Below are positions 42,481-52,819 of a stretch of DNA of 64,000 nt, in pieces; the stretch's first letter is position 1; the number at the start of each line of letters is the position of its first letter. The notes beneath the pieces are model-generated. The model saw nothing but the letters and a program-made list of their open reading frames with translations, searched no databases and had not been told where the DNA came from. Source of the DNA: Nephrocerus scutellatus. Taxonomy: Eukaryota; Arthropoda; Insecta; Diptera; Pipunculidae. The stretch covers positions 73,489,536 through 73,553,535 of the forward strand of contig OX352764.1 in the NCBI GenBank assembly GCA_947095585.1, given 5' to 3'. A program made the position numbers and the translations under genes.

Positions 42481-43300
42481 TTTGTTGAATATCACCGACT
42501 GGAGTACTTTTGTGTGTTAACGCAACAAATATTCCTCTACAAGTAAAACACTATGTTTATATTTTCGGTAAAACTGCAAGGGTTGTAAAAGGAACGTTTG
42601 TTAAGAACCACCACCAGCGGCCCAAAATCTAGGGCTAGGGAAGAGAAAGAAAAAGTGAAAATTGTTCAAACGGGTGATATTGGATTTGTTGGTATATTCA
42701 CGACCATTTACATGGTTATTTGGTATGCAAATAATGCATGAACTTATGGGTTTTATGTAGTAGAAAATGAATGTGTTTCAGAAACAGGTACAGAATCATA
42801 GTAAACAAAATAACAGAAAATAAAACAAACTCATATTAGTGAATGCACTATGTTCAAGTTGGAAGTGAAATCAAGAAGTATTTTCAAATGTAAATCAAAT
42901 TATTTCTCCTGATACTAAATACGAATGCTTACTGCTTACAACTAAGCGTAGTTGATATCCTTAGATTAATAAAAAAATACTCACTATAAGATAAAAATGT
43001 TAAATTCAACTTAAATTTTTTAACTAATTTGCATAATTTAACAATTCCCCCATTAACGTTTGATTCTAGCTTTTCTGGAGGAACGTGCTTTTCCTCTCGA
43101 TCACGTTAAGCAGCAGACAGAAAACGTTCTTAGATTTTTACGTATTATATTATTTGTTCGTAAAACTGCCAACAACTGTAAAATACTCTTAAGACAAAGA
43201 CAAAGACACAAAAGACATATTTAATTTGATCCCCAAAATTATGTTCATTCAATGCTTCACCCAAGAACTGCTATGCTAACATAAAAGAACCAGTCTTGAC
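42481..43300. other. Gene-free stretch
   Basis: AT-rich, with no recognised frame or repeat. Confidence 0.5.
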
Positions 43301-43304
43301 CGTA

Positions 43305-43578
43305 GCTGTCATGGAGTTTTCTTCCGTATGGGAGTCGTTTTCACTAACTGTTTTGCGGATTCGAATTACCACACCTGGGACTAGTAGCTATCTTTCTGAC
43401 CGTTCAATACAGGCTGTTTTGTACGGCTTAAGTTCCAAAATTCACCATGTAAACGTTGGTGTTATTCAAGGCATGTTGATGCCTCCGACACACTTTCTCA
43501 TTTTCATTAATGATCCTCCTCCTATCCAATACTCTAATGCGATTCATTCTTCGCTGACGAAAGTACTCGCTACTCGAA
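43305..43578 (+). pseudogene. LINE-A fragment (plus strand), left part
   Basis: Frames match LINE-A around the RT palm: YLSDRSIQAVLYGL, VNVGVIQGMLMPPTHFLIFI and NAIHSSLTKV, corresponding to 22540-22720 of the main copy. It ends where the minus-strand LINE-A copy begins. Several substitutions hit the conserved GVPQG motif (GVIQG). Confidence 0.78.
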
Positions 43579-43579
43579 C

Positions 43580-45340
43580 GCTTAACGGGGTTCGCACCCT
43601 TATAATGCTCGGCTATATGCTGGGCACATCGTGGGTGTTAAGGAAAAGGAGGAGAAAAGAGAAGATGTCTATGAGCTTGTGTTTTGAATGCCTGTGTATC
43701 CTAGTGATGTGGAAAGACAGGCAGGCAGAGCATTCCACATACGTATTGTACGGCTATAGCACGAATCCCTGAACTTTACTGTACGTCAGAAGATGGTCTG
43801 AAAGGTAAACTGATGAACATTTAGAGCGCCTCGAGTTTCAAGGAGAGGTGGCATGCAGCTGGCTATTTCTCTTGAGCACCGCTGGTAGAAGAAGCGATAA
43901 AACAGTGACAGTGAGGAAAAGTTCCTGCGGTGTTCAAGCGAATCTATTGATTTCGCTATAGTTTCGTCACCGATAAGTTTTATCGCACGGTTTTGTATTC
44001 TATCTAGCTGATGCAAAGTGGTTTTAGGCGCACCAGACCAGATATGGCAATTGTACTCAAGTTTAGGGCGAATAAAAGCCTTGTATATAGTAGCCAGATC
44101 AGAGGGAGTTAAATATTTCTTGCACCGGGCTAGAAAACCTTAACATTTCACAGTATTTTTAGCGACGGTAAATATGTGGTCATTCCAACGAAACTTGTCG
44201 TTAACGCACATACCGAGAATTGAGAGATTTTCAGTTTCCTCGATGAAAGTGCCCCTCATGGATAATGGCATAGAATTTCGGATTCGCTTAGACGACAGGT
44301 TACAGCATTGGGTTTGGAAGCGGTAAATTCCAGTCTAAGAATTTAACGTGCTTAACGTACGTAGTTGTTTAAGCTCCTCATGAGAATTGGAGGGACGTTC
44401 CTCAAACTTATATGAGAAGCTGAGAGTGCTGTCGTCAGCGAAAGAGTGAATTGTATTTGAAGTAACATATAAGAGATCATTAGTAAAAATGAGAAAGAGA
44501 GTCTGCGACAAAACAGAGCCCAGCGCCAGCATTTAAGTAATGAACCTTAGACTTGAAACCGTCCAAAACAACTTGAATTGAGAGGTCCAAAAGATAGCTT
44601 CTAATCCAATGAAGCAGTTTTTCATCGATTCCATAAGCACGCATTTTAGACAAAAGAGCTTGTTGCCAAACTCTATAAAATGCCTTAGAAATATGTAATG
44701 CAACAGCTTTGCTTTCCTCAAATTGATGCAAAGACCTCTTCCACTGTTCGGTGAAAGATATCATAAAATCACCAGTAGAAGATTATCCACGAAATCCTTA
44801 CTGCCGGTCACTAAGGATTTCGTTGGTTTCAAGGTATTTCTTGAGCCTGACCTTGGAAAGCATGGATGTAAGTGCTATGGGTCGGTACGATGAAGGGCTG
44901 GACAAAGGCTGTTTTTTAACTTCTCGGGAAGAGTCCAGAAGAATAGGATAGATGGAAAAGCTTACGCAATGGTAATGCCAGCTTGGAAAAACAGCTCTTC
45001 AGAACTAATGGGGTAATACCATCTGGCCCAGCGGACTTGTGAATGTTGAGATCGTTTAGAACTCTAGCAACTGCACGAGTACGAATGAATATCTGTCCCA
45101 TAGAGTGTTCAATACTCTGAGGTGCAGGAGGCAGCAATGCGCAATCTGGAAGCGTGGAGCTAGCTGCGAAATGCGCAGCAAACAGATTGAATTTTTGCTT
45201 CTTTTCACTAATGACCAAAAATTTTTACTACTTTTGGGACATTAAAGTATTTTTTGCCTTAATTTTTGGTCGTAGGCGAATTAGACTCGCCGAACATAGG
45301 CATTGCAATTATTTCGAGCTCGTTTAAAATTTGTTCGGTT
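43580..45340 (-). pseudogene. LINE-A copy, minus strand, nested in a plus LINE-A
   Basis: The 5' side (45340) starts at the region equivalent to 21790 in the main copy, so it is 5' truncated before the RT. Blocks are LNDLNIHKSAGPDGITPLVL and LFHLSYSSGLFPRS (45218-44916), EESKAVALHISKAFYRVWQQ (44764-44480), IHSFADDSTLSF with an intact DD box (44532-44335), HQLDRIQNRAIKLIGDETIA (44016-43786) and the C-terminal block to about 43630. At least four shifts or stops separate them. The RT box is intact here but changed (FAND) in the main copy. Confidence 0.85.
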
Positions 45341-45369
45341 TTCCTTAGTAGAAATATAATTATCCAACC

Positions 45370-45745
45370 TTTATCCTTGAATGGCACTTGGATTAAATAA
45401 ACCGATAAACACACAATTCTGCCTTAACACTAAGCTTGGTTAAAAGGATCGCATATTCGCCATCGTTAACAATATTGCGAAATGTTAAGGTTTCCTAAAT
45501 CGGTGCTAAAATTACATCACTCTTTCTGATCTGAACATATCGCAAAAATCGAATCGTTCGAAGCAACAAATGTTTCCAGCTTGTCAATGTTTTATCATTT
45601 TTTCAATAAGCAGTATTTACAAATGTAAAGGTATATCCCACTCATCCTCCAACCCATACGTAGTACTTGTGCCTCAACTTGAGTCCACGGGTCTACCATT
45701 CAACCGATCTTCAGACGTACCAAACAAGCAAGCATTTGCAGATGA
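45370..45745 (+). pseudogene. LINE-A fragment (plus strand), right part
   Basis: CATATTCGCCATCGTTAACA and TGCGAAATGTTAAGGTTTCC, then GTTTCCAGCTTGTCAATGTT and TCAACCGATCTTCAGACGTA, match 22945-23360 of the main copy in decayed form. Together with 43305-43578 it flanks the minus-strand copy, so one LINE-A seems to have been split by another. Confidence 0.6.
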
Positions 45746-45809
45746 AATTGGAATTGCGTCACAAATTATTTGAAGTGATTGCATTACACATCATTCTAAT
45801 GTATGCTTC

Positions 45810-45865
45810 GTATATTATCAGATATGCGATATAAAGTGTTTCATAGTTGAAAACGTAAACACTTG
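45810..45865 (+). pseudogene. LINE RT fragment flanking the gypsy element, left part
   Basis: The frame across the left flank of the gypsy element and its right flank (51247-51300) reads a LINE thumb motif of the KYLGVTFDKNLS type. The 4-bp duplication CTTG is counted once in this reading. The fragment is short and its clade unknown. Confidence 0.5.
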
Positions 45866-46075
45866 TGTTAACTAAGCTTCCAGGAAATAAATATTTAGTC
45901 TTTGTAAAACAACTTCTTTTTATTATAAATATATATAAGTAGGAATAACGACGTGTGTCGTTTGCAATAATCACGAACGTACTGACTAATCGTATACATC
46001 GTTCGTAAGCATTCAATGTCCACGTTCATAGTTCATACTGTTGTACGACGGGTGACTGCGTTCATAATGTTCACA
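45866..46075 (-). repeat. gypsy 3' LTR
   Basis: The left LTR, downstream of integrase on the coding strand. It has TG...CA ends and matches 51037-51246 over all 210 bp by eye. The integrase stop codon falls at the very start of this LTR on the coding strand. Confidence 0.93.
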
Positions 46076-47330
46076 GTCGGCCATCCTCTGTAAGAAACGC
46101 CCCCGTTTCTTCGTCATCTATGCTATCGAACTCTGGATCAATTTGGCACCACGGTTTCATTTTGTCGGAAGCGTAGACGGATTGATAAAATCTGCTTTTC
46201 CTCTGCATACCAGGTAAGTCCTCGACAACATACCTATTATTTGGAAGCACAGCAGAAACGATATATGGGCCCCGATATTTCGGCTCCAGTTTTCGAGACT
46301 CCCCAGTAGAAGGTGGTTCTGACTCGATGACAACCAAATCCTCCTTATTGTATTGAGTGGGTTTCTTGCAACGGCTATCGTATCGTTCTTTCCATTTACG
46401 TTTGTAGTCATCAATTCTTTCCGCTGCAATTAAACGATTGATAGTCACTGACAAAGTTGGTGATGATGATCTGTTGTCATCTTGAAAGGCCAGTAAAAGT
46501 TTGTTGTGTAGAATATCACGTGGTCTGAAATCAAAGAGGAGTTCGTTTGGGCTTTTCCCCGTGGTGTTATTCGGCGAACTGTTTATTGTCCACTGTATAT
46601 TACGTAACGTTTTGTCCCAGTCACGTCCAGTCTCCATAGTAGTCATTGTGTTTATTGCACTAAGTAGTGTTCTATTCGTACGTTCAACCTGTCCGTTAGC
46701 TCTAGGAGTTCGAACTGCATTCTTGATGTGATGAATATCATTCTCTTTGCAATAACTTTCAAATGCTTTGGACGTATACGATGTCCCCCTATCCGAAATT
46801 ATGTTGCTCGGTGTACCGAATATAAGGGTAGCTTCATTTAAAAATTTTAGAACATGGGAAGTTTTGGTATCTTTAACCGCTTTAATTAAAACGTATTTGG
46901 TAAATGCGTCCACAAGGACAATCAGGTATTGGTTCCCTAGAGAACTTTTGACGAACGGGCCCAAATGGTCCAAATGGATCAAGCAAAACGGAACCGGAAA
47001 AGTTTCTGAAAAGTGTAGCTCTCCCTCTTTTTTGCCACCGCCACGTTTGTTATAGCAACACTCGACGCAGGATCGTATATATTTGATAATATACTGACGC
47101 ATTCGAGGAAACCAGAAGGAGGATGAAAGCTGTTGTAGAGTTCTCTCTGCGCCGAAATGTCCGCGATCGTCATGGTAATTTCTTACGATTTGCCAGCGCA
47201 CTCCCGCAGGAACAACCCAGATTTTATTACCGTGAACATTCCTATACAACTTATTATTTGTGTAAGTATAATCGATACGTAATTGTTTGGTTGTGGCGTC
47301 TTTTTCGCCTAACTTTTTTTTTTTTTACAA
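46071..47330 (-). CDS. gypsy integrase domain (3' part of pol)
   Basis: About 392 residues from the first methionine; the true reading continues upstream in the same frame to the T-run at 47313-47326. The N-terminal zinc-binding motif is HDDRGHFGAERT with CVECC. The catalytic core has LIHLDHLGPF (D), NIISDRGTSYTS (D) and TPRANGQVERTNRTL (E), so the DDE triad is intact. The C-terminal part has KLEPKYRGPYIVSAVLPNNR, the GPY/F-type module. Integrase joins the cDNA to host DNA. It would be made only as part of the pol polyprotein, which is broken upstream. Confidence 0.9.
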
Positions 47331-48323
47331 TTTCTGATAGTTTTGGGTCTTGCATTTGCAACGATGCGACCCAATCTGTCGTGTTTATTTCTACTTTGAA
47401 AATATTACTTGTTTGAGTCGGTTCTTGATTTTTTTCTCCGACTGGTTGTCGACTCAGTGCGTCCACATGTTGCATTTGTTTACCTTGTCTATGTTGAATA
47501 GTAAAATCAAACTCAGATATCCGCAACCACCATCTGGCTATTCGCCTATTGATGGGGGAATTAGCTTTGAGGCTTTGTATGGCTTGGCAATCAGTCACGA
47601 TAGTAAAGTGTTTTCCGAGAACATATATTCGAAAACGTTCCAGGCTTTCAACAATAGCTAAAGCTTCCAATTCGTAACTGGAATAGTTACTTTCCGCTGC
47701 ATTTACTTGTCTACTAAAGTAATGAACAGGTTTTAACGCGCCATTTTCTTCCTGCATCAATATACCGGAAATGCCAAGGGCAGATGCGTCTGTATGTAGT
47801 TCGTGTCTAGCATTCATGTTATAAACTGTTAGTATGGGTTCATTGCATAACAAATATTTTAACTTCAGAAAGGCTGAATTCTGTCCAAGACCCCATGTAA
47901 ATGTTGAATCCTTTCGGAGCATCGATGTAAGAGGTTCCGCAAGCAAAGCGAAATTTTTATAAACTTGCGGAAATATCCACTAAGGCCCAGAAACCGTCGT
48001 ACATCATGAATGCTTTGTGGTGTGGGATATTCCCTTATAGCCTTTGTTTTAATTCCCGGTTTGATAATACCTGTTGTCACAATATGACCCAAGATTTCAA
48101 CTTATTCATAAAAGAATTTGCATTTCTCTAGCTTAAATGTCATGCCTGATTCTGCGAATGTTTTAAGAACATTTCGTAGTTTTCGCATTCCCTCAATGAC
48201 GTCGTTGCTAGGAATTACTACATCGCCAAGATAAATTAGTATTGACTCGTCCCCAACCTGTCGTAAAATTTTGTTCATTGTGTACTGAAAAACAGCTGGG
48301 GCATTTTTAAGACCAAAGCTCAT
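47254..48323 (-). pseudogene. gypsy RT C-terminal half and RNase H, broken
   Basis: 48323-48102 holds MSFGLKNAPAVFQYTMNKIL and LIYLGDVVIPS, where the RT catalytic YLDD motif reads YLGD. An in-frame stop follows KCKFFYE at about 48105. The connection region is 48092-47950 (RRFLGLSGYFRKF). A one-base shift near 47960 leads to the RNase H frame (47946-47254: HTDASALGISGILMQ, SYELEALAIVESLERFRIYV, TDCQAIQ, RIARWWLRISEFDF). A second shift at the homopolymer 47313-47326 separates it from integrase. Both shifts sit in or beside homopolymers, so read errors are possible for those two, but not for the stop or the YLGD change. Confidence 0.85.
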
Positions 48324-48401
48324 CCGTAGAAATTCATACTGATTCGTATTCGTTGAGAATGAGGTGTATTTCCGCGAGCGTTCATCAACAGGAATCTGAT
48401 A

Positions 48402-49704
48402 ACGGGTGTTTTTTTAAGAGGTTGCCGATTTTTTTTTTGAATAAAACACATATAAAATTATGAAATGACCAAAATTTTTTTTTATTTGGTAGATAATTTT
48501 TTGGCATTTAACATTTAAACACAATTTCTGGCATATGGCTACCACGACTATTTTTCACAAATGTCATTCTGGAGGTCCAATTTTCCAGCACTTTTTCAAG
48601 CATTTGAGGGCGTATGTCAGCAATGACACGTTGAATATTGGTTTCCAAAGCGTCAATCGATTGAGGTTTATCCACATAAACCAATGACTTCACGTATCCC
48701 CACAAAAAGTAATCGAGTGGCGTCAAATCGCACGAACGCGGAGGCCAATTCACCGGACCATTTCTCGAAATAATGTTGTCGTTGAAAGTTTCTTTCAATA
48801 AGTCGATTGTTTCACGTGCTGTATGGCAAGTGGCACCATCTTGTTGAAACCACATTTCATCCATATCCATATCTTCAAGATTTGACAACAAAAACTCATT
48901 TAACATGGTTCTGTATCGATTTCCATTCACGGTAACGCGTCGTCCTTCCTCATTTTTAAAGAAATATGGACCGATGATCCCACCAGCCCATAGACCGCAC
49001 CAAACAGTACATTTATCAGGATGCATTGGTAATTCTTGAACGGCGTGTGGATTATCTTTGCTCCAAATGCGACAATTTTGTTTGTTGACGTATCCATTTA
49101 ACAAAAAATGCGCCTCACCACTGAAGAGAATTTTACGGTAAAAAAATGGATCTTCGTTCAATTGATTTAACGACCAATCACTGAATTCACGGCGCAAACG
49201 ATGGTCGTGTGGCTTTAATTCTTGCACCAATTGAATTTTGTATGGCACCAAACCCAAATCTTTACGTAAAATTTTCCATAAAGTCGATGGACAAAGTCCA
49301 ATTTGCTGAGCACGACGACGAATCGATAAATTGTCGTTTTCTTCGACACTGGCCTCAACGACAGCAATATTTTCTTCTGTACGAACTCTTCTCATTCTTG
49401 TCGGTGGCTTGGATCCAAAAGAGTGAATGTAGACCGAAATTTGGTAATTACGTTCTTTATGGTGGTCTCTGACGGACGATTATGTGCACCATAAAATTCA
49501 CGAAGTGCTCTATAAACATTTTTAATTGAACACTGATTTTGAAAATAAATTTCCACGATTTGAAAACGTTGTTCTGGAGTTAACCTATTCATAATGATTT
49601 GCCAAACAATACTGAGTAGAAATGCCACTTTGAGCTGTCAAAACAACTGTCATAAAATAAAACGACATCTATCGGAAAAACAAACCTCCTAAAAAAACAC
49701 CCTT
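48402..49704 (-). mobile_element. DD41D (rosa-like) mariner inside the gypsy RT gene
   Basis: A 1303-bp element with short inverted repeats (ACGGGTGTTTTTTTAAGAGG and AAGGGTGTTTTTTTAGGAGG, read inwards) and flanking TA (48400-48401 and 49705-49706). Its removal with one TA leaves the gypsy RT frame continuous through the conserved LSGY..QIP motif, so it inserted after the gypsy element did. Its deletion derivative is at 11556-11867. Confidence 0.92.
48508..49592 (-). pseudogene. DD41D mariner transposase, frameshifted, first catalytic D lost
   Basis: The start codon at about 49592 gives the N-terminal helix-turn-helix (MNRLTPEQRFQIVEIYFQNQ). A one-base shift near 49410 leads to the 295-codon frame 49395-48508. 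This holds the second helix-turn-helix (IRRRAQQIGLCPSTLWKIL), ILFSGEAHFLLNGYVNKQ, WFQQDGATCHTA and PPRSCDLTPLDYFLWGYVK. The spacing from the D of QQD to the D of PLDYF is 41 residues, as in the rosa group known from tephritid flies. The first catalytic residue, D in the usual FSDEAHF, is G. It is inactive on two counts. Confidence 0.9.
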
Positions 49705-49706
49705 TA

Positions 49707-50813
49707 GTAACCAGATAGTAAATCCAGACATGTAAAATATTTAGACCTCGACAATTTTGCTAGCTCCACTTCGAGATTCGGCATAGGGAAAGGTTGACTT
49801 TGCGTTATGGTATTTAATTTTTGGTAGTCTACGCAGAGTCTGTCCTCGTTATTTTTCTTTTTGACCAATAAAAGCGGGGAAGAATATTCAGACATACTTT
49901 CCCGAATGATGCCGTTTTTAAGCAAATCGTCAACTATCGCTTGTACTCTGTGATGTTCTGTGAACGCTATGCGATATGGTTTTCGATTTACAACCTCTTC
50001 TGATTTTAATTTTATTGTGAACTGCGTCTTATTGCATAAGCCAATCTCTGACATGTTTTTCGCAAAGCATTGTCGAAAATCATTTAAAAGCCCGACGAGA
50101 GACAATACCTCCGTTTCTGTAATCTCCTTATTATAGTTGATCTGGCTGACAGTGATTGGGTCTCGATTAGGCGTTGGAACATTTGAATCAACTGTTTGAT
50201 TTTGTGTCTCAAAAGTTAGCCGCCTATGTTCTTTTATAACTCGTACATGTTCTTGATCTAAGAAATCTCTTCCAATTAAAACATCAGTGTTCAGTAAGTT
50301 ATCGCACACTATCAGCAAATTGATATTTGCAACTACGCCATCGATCGCTACTTCCACTAACGTTTTCTCGGAGGACTGATAAGAGCCTCCGCCAAAACCC
50401 AACAATTGGTTATGACTGATTGTTGAAGTGGTTTGAAGGCACAAAAACACACTTTCCCTGATCACACTGCAATCGCTGCCAAAATCAATGAATGCAATGA
50501 AACTTTGCCTATTAATGAGAATCACCTTATGATATTCATCCGGTATGGTTATTAAATTCACACGATGTTCTGTGACTTCGTTATGTTTTTTTTGGACATG
50601 TGCATTCCTCATTGGGCACTGTGCATTAGTATGACCACTTCTATTGCATGGCGTACATCTGGATCGACGTGGTGGTTTGGTACAATTTATAGAAATGTGA
50701 CCACGTTCAGAACAATTAAAGCACATTCTATTATCCACTGGAAAAGATTGATTCGTCGCATAGCTTCTACCAAAGCTAAATTTCCCATTGCCTCCCTTGG
50801 ACAAAAAAACCAC
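49707..50813 (-). pseudogene. gypsy zinc knuckles, protease and RT N-terminal half
   Basis: The first methionine is at 50813. Two CCHC-type knuckles, CFNCSERGHISINC and CTPCNRSGHTNAQC, mark the end of gag. A retropepsin-like region follows with AFIDFGSDCSVI, in which DFGS replaces the usual D(T/S)G; this may be family-specific. The RT starts with KPYRIAFTEHHRVQAIVDDL, NGIIRESMSEYSSPLLLVKK and RLCVDYQKLNTIT, and is cut at LSGY by the mariner. The frame is open for 369 codons up to the insertion. Confidence 0.88.
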
Positions 50814-50822
50814 ACCTCATAA

Positions 50823-51036
50823 AAAAAGCAAAAATACCTACATTTATTTATTATTAGTACGCAATACGATGTAAAAACACCATTACTACTTCTGTTATCC
50901 AGCTAACTTTATAATATCCATTTTTTTTATATATACATATATACATATTTAATTTGCCAATAACCACTTACACGTTTTTTTTTCAACTCAAATTTTAATT
51001 TTTATCAATATATCCGGGTATATCCCACTTCTGAAT
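50823..51036. other. gypsy 5' leader remnant
   Basis: About 215 bp between the 5' LTR and the zinc-knuckle frame. It contains AT-rich simple sequence (50930-50960) and lacks gag coding. No clear primer-binding site was recognised next to the LTR. Confidence 0.6.
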
Positions 51037-51246
51037 TGTTAACTAAGCTTCCAGGAAATAAATATTTAGTCTTTGTAAAACAACTTCTTTTTATTATAAA
51101 TATATATAAGTAGGAATAACGACGTGTGTCGTTTGCAATAATCACGAACGTACTGACTAATCGTATACATCGTTCGTAAGCATTCAATGTCCACGTTCAT
51201 AGTTCATACTGTTGTACGACGGGTGACTGCGTTCATAATGTTCACA
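51037..51246 (-). repeat. gypsy 5' LTR
   Basis: The right LTR, upstream of the coding region on the minus strand. It looks identical to 45866-46075, which implies a recent insertion. No TATA box could be assigned with confidence. Confidence 0.93.
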
Positions 51247-51300
51247 CTTGTAAATACCTCGGTGTTACGTTCGACAAAAACTTAAGTTAGTCGAACATTA
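51247..51300 (+). pseudogene. LINE RT fragment flanking the gypsy element, right part
   Basis: This continues the frame of 45810-45865 and reads the YLGVTFD thumb motif, the usual RT block following the palm. It breaks off before the SINE that follows. Confidence 0.5.
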
Positions 51301-51309
51301 GTTGGTCCA

Positions 51310-51535
51310 GGCACTAAATAATAATAAAAATATTCGACGCGACAGACCGTTGCGGTCCAAGGCCTAGCTTCTCGCGACCATTTGTGTTGTGTATGTATAT
51401 TTTTGCACTCAAATGGAAGAGACCTACAATTTAATTCCGTAAAAAATACTTTTTTTTTGTGTTACTGGGATTCGAACCACGAAACTCTTGCTTAGAAGAC
51501 ATGCACTTATCGACTGAGCAACGGCGGCACTTATA
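51310..51535 (-). mobile_element. tRNA-derived SINE, copy 2
   Basis: On the minus strand: GTGCCGCCGTTGCTCAGTCG (A box), GGTTCGAATCCCAGTAACAC (B box), then the body with GTCGCGAGAAGCTAGGCCTT and an ATTATTATTT tail near 51310-51325. It is well conserved against copy 1 but lacks that copy's block after the B box. A short GGCACT at both edges may be a target duplication. Confidence 0.85.
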
Positions 51536-51539
51536 CTAC

Positions 51540-51955
51540 TTTAAAGAATTGAAAGTTTTCTTTCTAGAGAAGTGGTTTTTATAGGACTCCAAATGTAGGT
51601 TTATTTTTTGTAGAAACTCCGGCTTTGTAGTAGTAGATGCTTTTCATACAACATATTTCAGTACTTATCTTGTCGATTATTTAACAAGCTCCCTGTAAGC
51701 ATACGACTCGTTAGAAAATTACGTTTTAAAAAATGAAATTGTGGCTTCTTGATTTGAATCACATCGAAGACGAAAGTTTGTTGCTCTTTGTTACGAACCG
51801 TAGTACTGCGTACGAAGCTTTTTGTCATTCACTATGTTCCTTTAATTTTTTAAATATAACGTCAATTGTAATATTTTAATTCTAATTAAACTAATTTTAA
51901 GATTTACTTATTGTTGATCAAATGAGAAAAATAAATAAATAATAAAAAAAATACC
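51540..51955. other. AT-rich gap
   Basis: No gene or repeat is recognised. Confidence 0.5.
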
Positions 51956-51957
51956 GA

Positions 51958-52817
51958 GATTCCGACCCGACCTTGAGGCCCGATCATTTCCAAATTTTAA
52001 TGAGCCCCTATAGGCCTCAGGGCCCGTTCACTCCAAACATTTTACAGAGAGTTTGGATCGGAGATGTGTTTATAATTTGAACAAAATCGGGATAATTTTT
52101 AAAATTATATGGGCACCCCTCGGTCCTCAGAGCCCGTTCACTCCAAAAATTTTACAAAAAGTTTTGTCCATCGGAGATACATATGTGCTTATAATTAGAA
52201 GAAAATCGGGGTGATTTTTAAAAAATTTATATGGGCACCCCTCGGGCCTCAGAGCCCATTCACTTCAAAAATTTTACAAAAAGTTGTGTAAAGAACATCG
52301 GGCTAAATTTTAAAAAAATTATATGAGCACATCAGGGCCCGTTCACTCCAAAAATTTTACAGAAATTTTTGTCCATCGGATATACACACGTATATAAAAT
52401 CGGGTTAATTTTTTTAAAAATTTGTATGGGGCCCTACGACCCCAGGTCCCGGGGTCTCCAAAATTTGTACTAAAAGTGTTGTCCATCGAAGATTCACCTG
52501 TGTATAAAATTTGAAGAAAATCTGCTTAATTTTTTTAAAAAATTTGTATTGTATTGTATTTTTACAAAAGTTGTTGTCCATCGAGGATACACATGTATAT
52601 AAAATTTGAAGAAAATCGGGTAAATTTTGTAAAAAATTGTATGGAAGCCCCCAGATCACGAGTTTTAATAGAAAGTGTTGTCATCGGAGATACACATGTC
52701 TGCTAAGTTTCAATGAAATCGGGCTTTGGGAAGAGGGTTAAAAATTGATCGCAAGATTCCACGACAAACAAACACACGGGCACGCGACGGGGAGCTATAT
52801 TAAGAGAATTTAAAAAA
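51958..52817 (-). mobile_element. HINE K, long array without its 3' end
   Basis: Seven or so units run from 51960 to 52740, with GGCACCCCTCGGGCCTCAGA, CCCGTTCACTCCAAAAATTT and GTCCATCGGAGATACATATG parts. The 5' end follows: GATCGCAAGATTCCACGACA, AACAAACACACGGGCACGCG and TATTAAGAGAATTTAAAAAA (52745-52817). The 3' terminal AACCCATAAAAATT block is missing. Confidence 0.8.
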
Positions 52818-52819
52818 CA

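Larger units (their letters stand above)
45866..51246 (-). mobile_element. Ty3/gypsy LTR retrotransposon, gag largely missing
   Basis: Two 210-bp LTRs (45866-46075 and 51037-51246), which look identical by eye, bound the element. They start TGTGAAC and end GTTAACA on the coding (minus) strand, and CTTG is duplicated at 45862-45865 and 51247-51250. The interior encodes zinc knuckles, protease, RT, RNase H and integrase on the minus strand. Only about 215 bp separate the 5' LTR from the zinc-knuckle region, so most of gag is absent. A DD41D mariner is inserted in the RT. Without it the element is about 4.1 kb, shorter than normal for gypsy. Confidence 0.92.

Noticed and set aside
45627..45645. 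A GGTATATCCCACT match with the gypsy leader near 51019 as a primer-binding or integration signal
   Set aside because: Only about 13 bases match and they lie inside a LINE-A fragment, so chance is the simpler explanation.
51470..51540. A tRNA gene on the minus strand
   Set aside because: It is the head of SINE copy 2 and continues into the shared SINE body.
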